A stretch of 64,000 nt of DNA from contig NZ_VOIL01000001.1 in assembly GCF_007994735.1 (NCBI RefSeq), positions 1,054,001 through 1,118,000 of the forward strand, in the 5' to 3' direction. The notes beneath the pieces are model-generated. The model saw nothing but the letters and a program-made list of their open reading frames with translations, did not search any database and was not told the origin of the DNA. The DNA comes from Nesterenkonia populi (GTDB lineage Bacteria; Actinomycetota; Actinomycetes; Actinomycetales; Micrococcaceae). Positions 35,090-43,962 of the stretch are shown piece after piece; within the stretch, counting starts at the first letter, position 1, and every line of letters begins with the position of its first letter. Both the position numbers and the translations under genes were made by a program.

Positions 35090-36217
35090 TCAGGCGGGCT
35101 GGTAGTGCCGGCTGCGGGCGGTGTCGATGGTCGCCTGCCCCAGCACACGGGTGCCCTGGTACATGACGGCGGTCTGGCCGGGAGCCACGCCCTTGAGGGA
35201 CTCCACCAGCTCCACGTGCAGCCGGGAGGTTCCGTCCTCGTCGTCCTCGACCCTGGCCCGGGCCGGGACCGGGTCGGCGTGGGCGCGGATCTGCAGCTCG
35301 ATGTCGAACTGCTCACCGGTGGCGGCCTCGGCGACGGGGCGCCCGGCCCAGGAGAGCCGGATGCCGGTGATGAAGTCCACCTCCAGCAGCTCCTTGGGGC
35401 CTGCCACCACGGTGTTCTCCTTGGGGCGGACCTCAAGGACGAACCGGGGCTTGCCGTCCGGGGCGGGGCGGCCCAGCTTCATGCCGCGGCGCTGGCCCAC
35501 GGTGAAGGACTGGGCGCCGTCGTGCTCGCCGAGCTGCTCACCCTCGGGGTCCACGATGGGGCCCTGCTCCATCTCGATCTGCTCGGCCAGCCAGCCCCGG
35601 GTGTCGCCGTCGGGGATGAAGCAGATGTCGTGCGAGTCCGGCTTCTTCGCCACGGAGAGCCCCCGCTCCTCGGCCTCGGCCCGGACGAGGTCCTTGGAGG
35701 GGGTGTCGCCGAGCGGGAAGTAGCAGTGCGCGAGCTGCTGCTCGTTGAGGACGCCGAGCACGTAGGACTGGTCCTTGGTCCAGGTCGCGGCCCGGTGCAG
35801 CTGCCGGGCGCCGTCCTCCTGCTCGATGATGTGGGCGTAGTGGCCGGTGGCCACGGCGTCGAATCCCAGGGCGATGGCCTTGTCCAGCAGGGCCTCGAAC
35901 TTGATCTTCTCGTTGCATCGCATGCACGGGTTGGGGGTGCGGCCGGCCGCGTACTCGGCGATGAAGTCGTCGACGACGTCGGCTTTGAACCGTTCGGAGA
36001 AGTCCCACACGTAGAAGGGGATGCCGAGCCTCTCGCAGGCTCGCCAGGCATCGGAGGAGTCCTCGATGGTGCAGCAGCCGCGGGAGCCGGTGCGCAGGGT
36101 TCCGGGCATGCGGGAGAGCGCCAGGTGCACGCCGACCACCTCGTGGCCGGCGTCGACGGCGCGGGCTGCGGCGACGGCGGAGTCCACCCCGCCGGACATT
36201 GCTGCTAGAACCTTCAT
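35090..36217 (-). CDS. mnmA: tRNA-specific 2-thiouridylase MnmA
   Basis: A 375-residue enzyme that thiolates U34 of Lys, Glu and Gln tRNAs, using ATP and a persulfide. It has the PP-loop [16 protein letters not shown] near residues 5-20, the catalytic Cys in [16 protein letters not shown] near 103, the second Cys in [15 protein letters not shown] near 200, and the C-terminal beta-barrel ([12 protein letters not shown]). The length and order are normal. The start is ATG 36217 ([10 protein letters not shown]). Likely partnered by the nearby cysteine desulfurase. Confidence 0.96.
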   Translation of the reverse strand: MKVLAAMSGGVDSAVAAARAVDAGHEVVGVHLALSRMPGTLRTGSRGCCTIEDSSDAWRACERLGIPFYVWDFSERFKADVVDDFIAEYAAGRTPNPCMRCNEKIKFEALLDKAIALGFDAVATGHYAHIIEQEDGARQLHRAATWTKDQSYVLGVLNEQQLAHCYFPLGDTPSKDLVRAEAEERGLSVAKKPDSHDICFIPDGDTRGWLAEQIEMEQGPIVDPEGEQLGEHDGAQSFTVGQRRGMKLGRPAPDGKPRFVLEVRPKENTVVAGPKELLEVDFITGIRLSWAGRPVAEAATGEQFDIELQIRAHADPVPARARVEDDEDGTSRLHVELVESLKGVAPGQTAVMYQGTRVLGQATIDTARSRHYQPA

Positions 36218-36257
36218 CGCGGTATCCAGCGTAGGCCCTCGCCCGGATATTCCGAAG

Positions 36258-37568
36258 CTACAGGCGGCCTTCGGCTTTGAGGCGGATGTAGATGTCGGCG
36301 AGCGCTGCCGGGAGCTCGTGGGGCCCGGCCTCCACCACCTCGGCGCCGAGGGCGGTGAGCTCGTCGCGGACCGCGGCGGTCTCAGCGAGGTGCCGCTCGG
36401 CTGCGGCGGCCGAGTAGACGTCCGAGACCGTCTCCTGGGCGCGCAGCCGTGCGGTGAGCTCCGGGTCCTGCGGGGAGGCGATCACTACTGTGTGCTTCTC
36501 CGTCAGCGCCGGGAGCACCGGCAGGAGGCCCTCCAGCACCGCTCCGGCATCCAGGGCGGTGAGCACGACGACGAGTGCGTGCCGGCCGCTGACCTGCGCG
36601 ACCTGCCCGGGAAGACGCGAGAAGTCCGCCTCCACCAGCGTCGGCTCCACGGATGCCAGCTGTTCGGCCATCAGGTTCGTGAAGCTGCCGGACGCGGACG
36701 AGGACGCCCGGGCGACCGGTTCCCGGTGGAAGGCCAGAAGGTCGGTCCGGTCGCCTGCTGAGACGGCCAGGGTGCCCAGCAGCAGGGCCGCCTCCATGGA
36801 GGTCTCGATCCGTGGCTCATCGCCCAGCCGCACCGCGGAAGTGCGGGAGGCGTCCAGGCAGAGGATCACTCGCCGGTCGCGCTCCGGGCGCCAGGTCCGC
36901 ACCACCAGGTGCTCACCCCGGTCGGCCCCACCGGCACGGCGCCGGGCCGTGGCCCGCCAGTCGATGGAGCGCACATCATCGCCGCGGACGTAGTCCCGCA
37001 GCGAGTCGAACTCGGTGCCGGCCCCCAGGCTGCGGGCCGCGGAGGATCCGTCCAGCTCCCGGACGCGCTGCAGCTTGGACGGCAGGTGCTTCCGGGAGCG
37101 GAACGGGGGCATGATCCGCACCGTCTGCGGGACACGATGGGTGACCTGCCTGCCGGCCAGGCCCAGGGGGCCGAGGCTGCGGACCGTCACATGCTCGCTG
37201 CGCAGCTCGCCTCGCCGGGCGGGGGAGAGCCGGGTCTGCAGTCGGGCCGTGCCCGCGGGCGCCATGTCCACCGGGTGCAGGGCCTGCTCGGCCTGGGCGC
37301 TGGGCTGCCAGCCGTCTCGGACGGAACCGCGCAGCCGCCGTCGTCCTCGGCTGTGCAGCACGGTGGCCGCCTGCACCTGTTCGCCGAGGCGGGCCGGGAG
37401 GACAGGCTCCCGCTCCACGGTCACGCGCCGCGGGGAGGCGCAGGCGAGAATGTCCGCAAGCAGCAGGGCGGCCAGCAGCCCCAGCCACCACCAGAAAGCG
37501 GTCGGAAGCAGGACGACGCCCAGGCACAGGGCCAGGGCCGCCCACAGTGCGCGCCAGGTCAGGACCAT
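36258..37568 (-). CDS. DUF58 domain protein
   Basis: A 436-residue protein with two N-terminal membrane helices ([40 protein letters not shown], residues 3-45), a beta-rich region, then the DUF58 block [20 protein letters not shown] and WRATARR near 205-230. A VWA-like domain with [13 protein letters not shown] follows. DUF58 proteins are encoded with MoxR ATPases, and here moxR lies immediately upstream (13 bases). The operon is membrane protein-DUF4129-DUF4350-moxR-DUF58. The function is not established. A chaperone-like role in assembling envelope or metal-dependent proteins is the usual proposal. Confidence 0.9.
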   Translation of the reverse strand: MVLTWRALWAALALCLGVVLLPTAFWWWLGLLAALLLADILACASPRRVTVEREPVLPARLGEQVQAATVLHSRGRRRLRGSVRDGWQPSAQAEQALHPVDMAPAGTARLQTRLSPARRGELRSEHVTVRSLGPLGLAGRQVTHRVPQTVRIMPPFRSRKHLPSKLQRVRELDGSSAARSLGAGTEFDSLRDYVRGDDVRSIDWRATARRRAGGADRGEHLVVRTWRPERDRRVILCLDASRTSAVRLGDEPRIETSMEAALLLGTLAVSAGDRTDLLAFHREPVARASSSASGSFTNLMAEQLASVEPTLVEADFSRLPGQVAQVSGRHALVVVLTALDAGAVLEGLLPVLPALTEKHTVVIASPQDPELTARLRAQETVSDVYSAAAAERHLAETAAVRDELTALGAEVVEAGPHELPAALADIYIRLKAEGRL

Positions 37569-37581
37569 CGGATGCTGAGCC

Positions 37582-38583
37582 TCATACCTGCGGGTGGCCC
37601 TGCTGGCCGGGGTGCTGGGCAGGCTGCTGCATGCCCGGCACCGGCACGGAGGCGAGCACCCCGTGGAGCACGTCGTCAGCGTCGACGCCGTCCATCTGGG
37701 CCTCAGCCGAGAGCATCACCCGGTGGCGCAGGGCCGGAAGAGCCAGGGCCTTGACGTCGTCGGGGGTCAGAAAGTCCCGGCCGGAGAGCCAGGCCCAGGC
37801 CTTCGAGGCGTTGAGCAGGGCAGCGGCGCCGCGCGGGGAGGCGCCCAGATGGAAGCTCGGGGCGTCCCGGGTGGCCCGGGCGATGTCCACGATGTAGGCG
37901 GCCGCCTCCGGGGAGGTGGTCACCTGGGCCACGGCCCGGCGGGCAGCCAGCACATCCTCCACGCCGGCTACGGGCCGGACGCCGGCGGCGTCGAGGTCGG
38001 AGGGGCTGAAGCCGTCGGCGTGCCGGCGGATCACCTCGATCTCCTCGTCGCGGGCGGGCATCTGCAGATTCACCTTCAGCAGGAACCGGTCCAGCTGCGC
38101 CTCCGGCAGCGGATAGGTTCCCTCGTACTCCAGGGGGTTCTGCGTGGCGGCCACCAGGAACGGCTCCGGCAGCGGCCGGCTGACGCCGTCCACAGAGACC
38201 TGCCGCTCCTCCATGGCCTCCAGCAGGGCGGCCTGGGTCTTCGGCGGGGTCCGGTTGACCTCGTCGGCCAGCAGCAGGTTGGTGAACAGGGGGCCCTCGC
38301 GGAAGGAGAAGTCACCGCCCTCGGCGTCGAACACCAGGGACCCGGTGATGTCGGAGGGCATGAGGTCCGGGGTGAACTGCATCCGCTTGGAGTCCAGGCT
38401 CAGCGCCGCGGAGACCGCTCGCACCAGCAGGGTCTTCGCCACGCCCGGCACCCCTTGGAGCAGCACGTGGCCGCGCACCAGCAGGGCAATGGTCACCGAG
38501 GTGACCGCCGCATCCTGGCCGACCACCGCCTTGGCCACCTCGTCGCGGACTGCGACCAGCTTCTGGCGGGCCTCATCACTCAT
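37582..38583 (-). CDS. MoxR-family AAA+ ATPase
   Basis: A 333-residue AAA+ ATPase. It has a Walker A variant GVPGVAKTLLVRAVSA near 52-67, VQFTPDLMPSDITGS-type block (here MQFTPDLMPSDITGSLVF), Walker B NLLLADEVNRTPPKTQ near 107, sensor 1 VAATQNPLEYEGTYPLPEAQ, and LDRFLLKV. This is the typical MoxR layout. The ATG at 38583 overlaps the stop of the DUF4350 gene by 4 bases. It works with the VWA/DUF58 partner encoded downstream. The C-terminus carries a P/Q/G-rich tail. Confidence 0.95.
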   Translation of the reverse strand: MSDEARQKLVAVRDEVAKAVVGQDAAVTSVTIALLVRGHVLLQGVPGVAKTLLVRAVSAALSLDSKRMQFTPDLMPSDITGSLVFDAEGGDFSFREGPLFTNLLLADEVNRTPPKTQAALLEAMEERQVSVDGVSRPLPEPFLVAATQNPLEYEGTYPLPEAQLDRFLLKVNLQMPARDEEIEVIRRHADGFSPSDLDAAGVRPVAGVEDVLAARRAVAQVTTSPEAAAYIVDIARATRDAPSFHLGASPRGAAALLNASKAWAWLSGRDFLTPDDVKALALPALRHRVMLSAEAQMDGVDADDVLHGVLASVPVPGMQQPAQHPGQQGHPQV

Positions 38584-39815
38584 CTGTTCTCCTCCGTTGC
38601 GGTCTCGACGACGGCAGTCTGCTGCTCGAGCTGGTGCAGGGCCTGAGCATAGGCCACCAGCTCGGGGCTGCTCCCCGCACGGGGGTGCTGCAGCAGGGCC
38701 GCCAGTTCATGCTGGTCGCGTCCGGTGCGGCGGGCGGCCGCGGTGACGACGTTCTCCGGGGCGGGGCGGGCGCCCAGCCGCAGGGTCCGGCCCAGCCGGC
38801 GCAGGGTTCCGGTCCGCAGCGCTTCGGCTGCCTCGGCGCGGGCGTCGGCGCGCTGGTAGAGGCGTGCCCGGCCTTCTGCGAGCTCTCCGGCGTGCACTTC
38901 GGCGGGCAGGGGCTCGACGACGACGGGCCCGTCCCTGCGTCCGGCCGCGACGGCGCCGATCAGCCCGGCGACGATCAGCCAGGCCAGCACCGGCAGCATC
39001 CAGTCATCGAGCACCTCGCCGGGGGTCAGCTGCTCCTGCTGCCCGGCGGCGTCCTCCGCCGAGGGCGTGTACCAGATCAGGTCCCCGTCCTCCGAGGCGA
39101 GCGTCTCAGCGAGGCCCAGTGCGAGGGCGGCGTTGCCGGCTGCGGTGATGTGCTGGTTGGTGAGCGCCTCGGGGACTCCGAGCACCATGCCGCGCTCAGT
39201 CTCGGCCAGCAGGTGCCCCTCCGGGTCCAGGGGGAAGCAGCCGTCGTCGGTGAGGAGCCCCACCCCGGGGGCCTGGATGGTCTCTGCGGCCTGGGCGGGG
39301 CCGAGTCCGCACTGCTCCCCGGCGGGAATCTCGGGGGCGGTGCCGGCCGGGCCGGTCTCCAGGTCCAGGACGTCCTGGGGGAGCCCGGAGGGCAGCTGCT
39401 GGACCGTCCACGCGTCCCCGACGATCCACAGCGCCTCGCGCTCGCCGGCGGCGGCTTGGTCCATGAGCTGATCGGCGAGCTGGTCTTCGGGGCTGCGCGC
39501 GCTGTTGGGCGGGAGCATGACGACGACGCCGGCGTCGCCCGTCTGGTCCATCAGCTCCCGTGCTTCCTGGCCCGAGCGGGCCTGCTGGAGGGTGATGCCC
39601 TCATCCTCCAGGACAGCGGCGAGCGCGCCGTAGCCGTTGAGCTCGGTGCTGGAGAGCCCGTAGGGAGCCGCCTCGTCCTCGGCGAGGAGCTGCACGGCTG
39701 CGGCGACGGCGGCGCCGATGAGCAGCAGGATGATCCAGAACTGCCAGCGGGCGATGAGGCCGCGGGCTGCGGTGCCCAGTCCTGCTGCGGTGGCGGCGGA
39801 TGCGGCAGCGGTCAT
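38580..39815 (-). CDS. DUF4350-containing membrane protein
   Basis: A 411-residue protein with an N-terminal membrane helix (FWIILLLIGAAVAAAVQLLA near 27-46). The DUF4350 domain follows (GLSSTELNGYGALAAVLEDE; AGVVVMLPPNSARS). A second helix lies near 277-297 (WMLPVLAWLIVAGLIGAVAA), then a charged cytoplasmic part (LYQRADARAEAAEALRTGTL). It is usual in actinobacterial moxR operons, and its biochemical role is unknown. It overlaps moxR by 4 bases downstream and the DUF4129 gene by 4 bases upstream. Confidence 0.88.
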   Translation of the reverse strand: MTAAASAATAAGLGTAARGLIARWQFWIILLLIGAAVAAAVQLLAEDEAAPYGLSSTELNGYGALAAVLEDEGITLQQARSGQEARELMDQTGDAGVVVMLPPNSARSPEDQLADQLMDQAAAGEREALWIVGDAWTVQQLPSGLPQDVLDLETGPAGTAPEIPAGEQCGLGPAQAAETIQAPGVGLLTDDGCFPLDPEGHLLAETERGMVLGVPEALTNQHITAAGNAALALGLAETLASEDGDLIWYTPSAEDAAGQQEQLTPGEVLDDWMLPVLAWLIVAGLIGAVAAGRRDGPVVVEPLPAEVHAGELAEGRARLYQRADARAEAAEALRTGTLRRLGRTLRLGARPAPENVVTAAARRTGRDQHELAALLQHPRAGSSPELVAYAQALHQLEQQTAVVETATEENR

Positions 39816-40453
39816 TGGGGCGCCACCGGCCTCCGCTCCGCGCTGCTCCCGGTGGGGGCGGCTGCGGTGAGCTGCTGGTCGAGCTGCTGCAGCTGCTCAT
39901 AATCGCCGCGGGTGAGCTCTCCGCGGCCGTAGACGGAGCGGCTGAAGTTCTCGGCGGCCTCCCTCAGGCGGCTCTCCTGGTCTCCGAAGAGGTCTCCGAG
40001 CGCCAGGGCGATCTCGGTGGCGGTGCGGCCGGTCTGGGCGTCGAGCAGCTGCCGCTCCTCGGCGGACCGGGCCATGGCCCGGTAGGTGTCTCGGAACGCT
40101 TCGGCGTGGCTTCCCCGGGCATCATGCTCGGCGGCTTGGGCGCGCAGCTGCTCGGCGCTCATCCCAGCCCTGATCCTCACCTCGGCCCCAGTGGAGGGGG
40201 CGCGCTGCAGCCGAGGCCGGACCAGCAGGATCACCGCAATGACGGCGGCGGCCACCAGCAGCAGGACCACCACGGCTCCGAAGGGGATGTTCAGCCCGGT
40301 GGCCTCGCTGAACCGGGCGTCCAGCCAGCGGAGGAAGCCGTCGATCGCCTCACGCACCGGCCCGGTGAGCTGCCGCTGGTACTGGGGGTCGGAGAGCTCG
40401 CTCTCAAGCAGCTGCCTGGCCTCATCGGGTGTGTAGGAGCTCGGCACGGTCAT
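39812..40453 (-). CDS. DUF4129 domain protein
   Basis: A 213-residue protein. The N-terminus SYTPDEARQLLESELSDPQY is followed by one helix (FGAVVVLLLVAAAVIAVILLV near 57-78). The C-terminal DUF4129 segment has RDTYRAMARSAEERQLLDAQ, GRTATEIALAL and AENFSRSVYGRGELT. The length and place in the operon match actinobacterial homologues. The start is ATG 40453. A much longer frame in the same register extends upstream but is a shadow of the next gene. It overlaps the genes on both sides by 4 bases. Confidence 0.9.
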   Translation of the reverse strand: MTVPSSYTPDEARQLLESELSDPQYQRQLTGPVREAIDGFLRWLDARFSEATGLNIPFGAVVVLLLVAAAVIAVILLVRPRLQRAPSTGAEVRIRAGMSAEQLRAQAAEHDARGSHAEAFRDTYRAMARSAEERQLLDAQTGRTATEIALALGDLFGDQESRLREAAENFSRSVYGRGELTRGDYEQLQQLDQQLTAAAPTGSSAERRPVAPQ

Positions 40454-41508
40454 GGGGCCCTCCATGCGTGGGCGAGCTCTGCGGGGCTGGGTGCGGCTTC
40501 GCCGTGGTGAGTGCGGGCGGCTGCGCGGCTGAGCCGGACGTCGAGGGCTTCCTGGCGGATGCGGCTGCTGATGTGGATCATCGCCGCCCCGGCTCCGGCC
40601 AGGGCCATTCCGACGGCGCTGACCGCGTTCTCCACCACGTGCATCCCGATCATCATCCAGGGGGCGATCCCTTCGTCCGGGCCCTCCGCCCCAGGCTCGG
40701 CGCCGGCGAACCCGGTGAGGAGGCCCACGGGGAACGCGGCGGCGGTGACGATCACGAGCACCATGAACATCAGCAGGGAGACGGCCCCCATGTTCCGCCA
40801 CCACAGGCCCCGGTTCAGCTGGAGGGAGCGGCTGATGGCGGAGAAGGCGCCGCGCCGCTCGGAGATGATCACCAGAGGCGCGTGGATCAGCGCTGTGATG
40901 CCCCAGGCCGTGCCCAGCAGTGCGGCGGGGACCACGAACAGCGCCCCGATGAACATGGTGATGGCGATGATGAGGACGGCCACGAACGTCCCTATGAGCG
41001 CGACCAGGAAGAGGAGGATGGTCAGCAGCCCCAGGTGCAGGGCGAGGCGTCCCCAGACCGCGGGCGGCTGCCGCAGGGTCTGGCCGAAGCTTGTCCTCAG
41101 CCCCAGTCCGGAGCGCAGGGCGGGGGTGATCAGCAGGGCGGCGGCCGCCAGCCACAGCAGGCTGGCGAAGAACCCGATGATCATCGAGACCGCCAGGAAC
41201 GCGCCGTCTGCCATGACGGCCAGGGCGAGCTCCTGGTCGTCGTATGCGGCGGGGTCGGCCAGCAGCCGGTTCATCGGGGAGGGCAGGACCAGCGAGGTCA
41301 GCAGAGTGATCAGCAGGGTGGCCGCCCCGGCGGCGAAGGGAACTCCGAGCGCGGCCTTCGGCGAGTGCCGGATGACTGCCATGGCCGCGGAGAACGTTTC
41401 GTTGAGCCCCAGGGGCCGCAGCGGGTACACGCTGCCGGGCTGGGGGGCTTCCTCGCTGACAGGTGCGCGGGTGGGGGCACGGCTGTCCCTCGTGTGCGTG
41501 CCCACCAT
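40450..41508 (-). CDS. Multi-span membrane protein, first gene of the moxR operon
   Basis: A 352-residue integral membrane protein with about six helices, e.g. FLAVSMIIGFFASLLWLAAA, LGLLTILLFLVALIGTFVAV and ISLLMFMVLVIVTAAAF-like segments. The N-terminal cytoplasmic part has PLRPLGLNETFSAAMAVIRH, which resembles the glycerophosphodiester phosphodiesterase-membrane-domain (YciC/DUF7847-like) group. No catalytic phosphodiesterase domain is present. The start codon at 41508 (ATG) gives MVGTHTRDSR. It is divergent from mtrA, with 57 bases between the start codons. Confidence 0.82.
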   Translation of the reverse strand: MVGTHTRDSRAPTRAPVSEEAPQPGSVYPLRPLGLNETFSAAMAVIRHSPKAALGVPFAAGAATLLITLLTSLVLPSPMNRLLADPAAYDDQELALAVMADGAFLAVSMIIGFFASLLWLAAAALLITPALRSGLGLRTSFGQTLRQPPAVWGRLALHLGLLTILLFLVALIGTFVAVLIIAITMFIGALFVVPAALLGTAWGITALIHAPLVIISERRGAFSAISRSLQLNRGLWWRNMGAVSLLMFMVLVIVTAAAFPVGLLTGFAGAEPGAEGPDEGIAPWMMIGMHVVENAVSAVGMALAGAGAAMIHISSRIRQEALDVRLSRAAARTHHGEAAPSPAELAHAWRAP

Positions 41509-41565
41509 GCCCCCACCATATATCCTGGGCGTTCAAGGGACCTGAGGAAGGACGCATAAGGCGGC

Positions 41566-42252
41566 ATGAAAGCCAATATTCTAGTGGTCGATGACGACGA
41601 GGCACTGGCCGAGATGATCGGCATCGTTCTGCGCAACGACGGGTTCGAGCCCACCTTCTGCGACAACGGCGGCGGCGCCCTGGAGGCATTCCGCGCCAGC
41701 GACCCTGACCTGGTGCTGCTGGACCTGATGCTGCCGGGCAAGGACGGCATTGAGGTCTGCCGGGAGATCCGGGACGAGGCGGACACCCCGGTCATCATGC
41801 TCACTGCCAAGTCGGACACCGCCGATGTCGTCCGCGGCCTGGAGGCCGGCGCCGACGACTACGTGCCCAAGCCGTTCAAGCCTGCCGAGCTGGTGGCCCG
41901 GGTCCGTGCCCGGCTGCGCCCCTCGGACATCGCCCCCAAGCCGGATGCGGACACTCTGACCGTCGGGGACCTGACCATCGACGTCGCCGGTCACGAGGTC
42001 CGCCGCGGTGACGAGCGCATTCCGCTGACGCCGCTGGAGTTCGACCTGCTGACCACCATGGCCAAGCGGCCCGCCCAAGTCTGGGCTCGTGAGCAGCTGC
42101 TGGAAGAGGTCTGGGGCTACCGGCACCAGGCTGATACCCGCCTGGTCAACGTGCACGTGCAGCGGCTGCGCTCCAAGATCGAGCGCGACCCGGAGAGCCC
42201 CGAGATCATCCAGACGGTCCGGGGAGTCGGGTACAAGGCCAAGGCGTCCTAG
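41566..42252 (+). CDS. mtrA: Response regulator MtrA
   Basis: A 228-residue OmpR-family response regulator that controls cell-wall and division genes. The receiver domain has VDDDEAL at 8-14, the phospho-acceptor Asp53 (LVLLDLMLPG) and Lys in VPKPFKPAEL near 104. The winged-helix effector is at 130-225 (LTPLEFDLLTTMAKRPAQVW; RLVNVHVQRLRSKIE). Near-identical motifs occur in mycobacterial MtrA. Followed after 3 bases by mtrB. Confidence 0.97.
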   Translation: MKANILVVDDDEALAEMIGIVLRNDGFEPTFCDNGGGALEAFRASDPDLVLLDLMLPGKDGIEVCREIRDEADTPVIMLTAKSDTADVVRGLEAGADDYVPKPFKPAELVARVRARLRPSDIAPKPDADTLTVGDLTIDVAGHEVRRGDERIPLTPLEFDLLTTMAKRPAQVWAREQLLEEVWGYRHQADTRLVNVHVQRLRSKIERDPESPEIIQTVRGVGYKAKAS

Positions 42253-42255
42253 CGG

Positions 42256-43962
42256 GTGCTGAACCTCCACCGTCTGTGGGCCCGCTCGCTGCGTCTGCGC
42301 GCAGTGCTGCTGACCGGTCTCTTCACTCTGCTGGGGACCGGGGTCGTCGCCTATTTCCTGATCGCTCAGGTCACGGACGGGTTCTTCCAGGAGCGCCTGG
42401 ACCAGGTGGAGGCGGAGGCCACCAACGGGCTGGGGCAGGTCCGCACCTCCCTGGACAGCCTGCCCTCGACCGAGCAGGCGGCGGTCAACGAGCATGTGGA
42501 CACCACTCTGGCGAATGTCTCCGGCGCGGCGAACCTCTACCGGGAGACTCTGCTGGTGCCGCTGGAGGACGCGGAGAACCTCTACGTCCAGCAGCGCACC
42601 ACCGGCGGACTGGAGCCTGAGGACGTCATCAGCCCGGAGATGCGAGAGGCGGTCCTGGCCGGGGACCAGCAGTACTGGCAGTCGATCAGCTACACCAACG
42701 ACGACGGGGAGACCGTCCCGGGCGTGATCATCGGGGTGCGGATCACGTCTCTGCCGCCGGGCCCCCCGTACGGGATCTTCTTCGTCTATGACTTCTCCTC
42801 CGTGCAGGAGAACGTGGACTACGTCTTCGGGATCTTCATGATTGCGGTGCTGGTCCTGCTGGTGATGAACATCGCGATCGCCCTGTGGCTCTCCCGCACG
42901 GTGGTCCGGCCGGTCTCGCAGGCCGCGGAGGTCTCGGAGCGGATCGCCGACGGTCAGCTGGACCAGCGTCTGGCGGTGGTGGGCGAGGATGAGATTGCCC
43001 GTCTGGGGCAGTCCTTCAACCGGATGGCCTCGAACCTGCAGGATCAGATCACCCAGCTGGCGAACCTGTCGAAGATGCAGCAGCGCTTCGTCTCGGACGT
43101 CTCGCACGAGCTGCGCACCCCGCTGACCACCATCGGCATGGCGGCGAGCATGCTGCATGAGTCCCGGGAGGACTTCGACCCGATGACTCAGCGCACCTCG
43201 GAGCTGCTGCATCACCAGGTGGAGCGGTTCGAGGCGCTGCTGGCGGACCTGCTGGAGATGTCCAGGTTCGATGCTGGTGCGGCCGAGCTGGCGGTCAACG
43301 ATGTGGACCTGCTGGGGCTGACCAAGGAGGTTCTGCTGACCGCCAAGCCGCTGGCGGATCAGTCCGGCACCCCGGTGCATCTGGTGGTCCGGGGAGAGGA
43401 CTTCCACGCGGAGGCGGACCACCGGCGGATCGACCGGATCCTGCGGAATCTCATCAACAACGCGATCGAGCACTCGGAGGGCCGGCCGGTGGACATCGTG
43501 GCGGCCTCCTCGCCCACCGCGGTGGGCATCGCGGTGCGCGACTACGGGGTGGGAATGACACCGGAGGAGGTCAGCCGGGTCTTCGACCGGTTCTGGCGCG
43601 CGGACCCTGCCCGGGCGCGGACCACCGGCGGCTCCGGGCTGGGCCTGGCGATCGCCACCGAGGACACCCGTCTGCACTCCGGGTCCCTGGACGCCTGGGG
43701 ACAGGAGGGGCAGGGTTCCTGCTTCCGCCTGGTGCTGCCGCGCCGGCAGTCCGAGCCCTACCGGGCCGCCCCGCTGGCCCTGCCGCCCAGCTACGATACC
43801 TCCGCCCGGCAGAACGTCGAGGACCGTGACCTGATCAGCGCGGCCTCGGGCTCCTACGATCGGGTGCATGAGCAGGCGCTGAACGAGCAGGCCGGCGCTG
43901 AGCTGGTGCAGGAGGCCGACGATGACGCTGCGCAGCCTGAGGACGAGGAGGGAGCACGATGA
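42256..43962 (+). CDS. mtrB: Sensor histidine kinase MtrB
   Basis: A 568-residue kinase that phosphorylates MtrA. Two membrane helices (LLTGLFTLLGTGVVAYFLIA near 16-36 and GIFMIAVLVLLVMNIAIALW near 193-212) flank an extracytoplasmic sensor. HAMP is at 215-265, HisKA has FVSDVSHELRTPLTTI with the phospho-His near 286, and the ATPase domain has RNLINNAIEHSEG and GSGLGLAIA. The start is GTG 42256. The C-terminal tail is acidic and overlaps lpqB by 4 bases. Confidence 0.96.
   Translation: MLNLHRLWARSLRLRAVLLTGLFTLLGTGVVAYFLIAQVTDGFFQERLDQVEAEATNGLGQVRTSLDSLPSTEQAAVNEHVDTTLANVSGAANLYRETLLVPLEDAENLYVQQRTTGGLEPEDVISPEMREAVLAGDQQYWQSISYTNDDGETVPGVIIGVRITSLPPGPPYGIFFVYDFSSVQENVDYVFGIFMIAVLVLLVMNIAIALWLSRTVVRPVSQAAEVSERIADGQLDQRLAVVGEDEIARLGQSFNRMASNLQDQITQLANLSKMQQRFVSDVSHELRTPLTTIGMAASMLHESREDFDPMTQRTSELLHHQVERFEALLADLLEMSRFDAGAAELAVNDVDLLGLTKEVLLTAKPLADQSGTPVHLVVRGEDFHAEADHRRIDRILRNLINNAIEHSEGRPVDIVAASSPTAVGIAVRDYGVGMTPEEVSRVFDRFWRADPARARTTGGSGLGLAIATEDTRLHSGSLDAWGQEGQGSCFRLVLPRRQSEPYRAAPLALPPSYDTSARQNVEDRDLISAASGSYDRVHEQALNEQAGAELVQEADDDAAQPEDEEGAR

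Noticed and set aside
40454..41689. Upstream extension of the DUF4129 gene to 41689
   Set aside because: The extension overlaps the whole membrane-protein gene in another frame and is R/P-rich nonsense. The ATG at 40453 overlaps the previous stop as expected for the operon.
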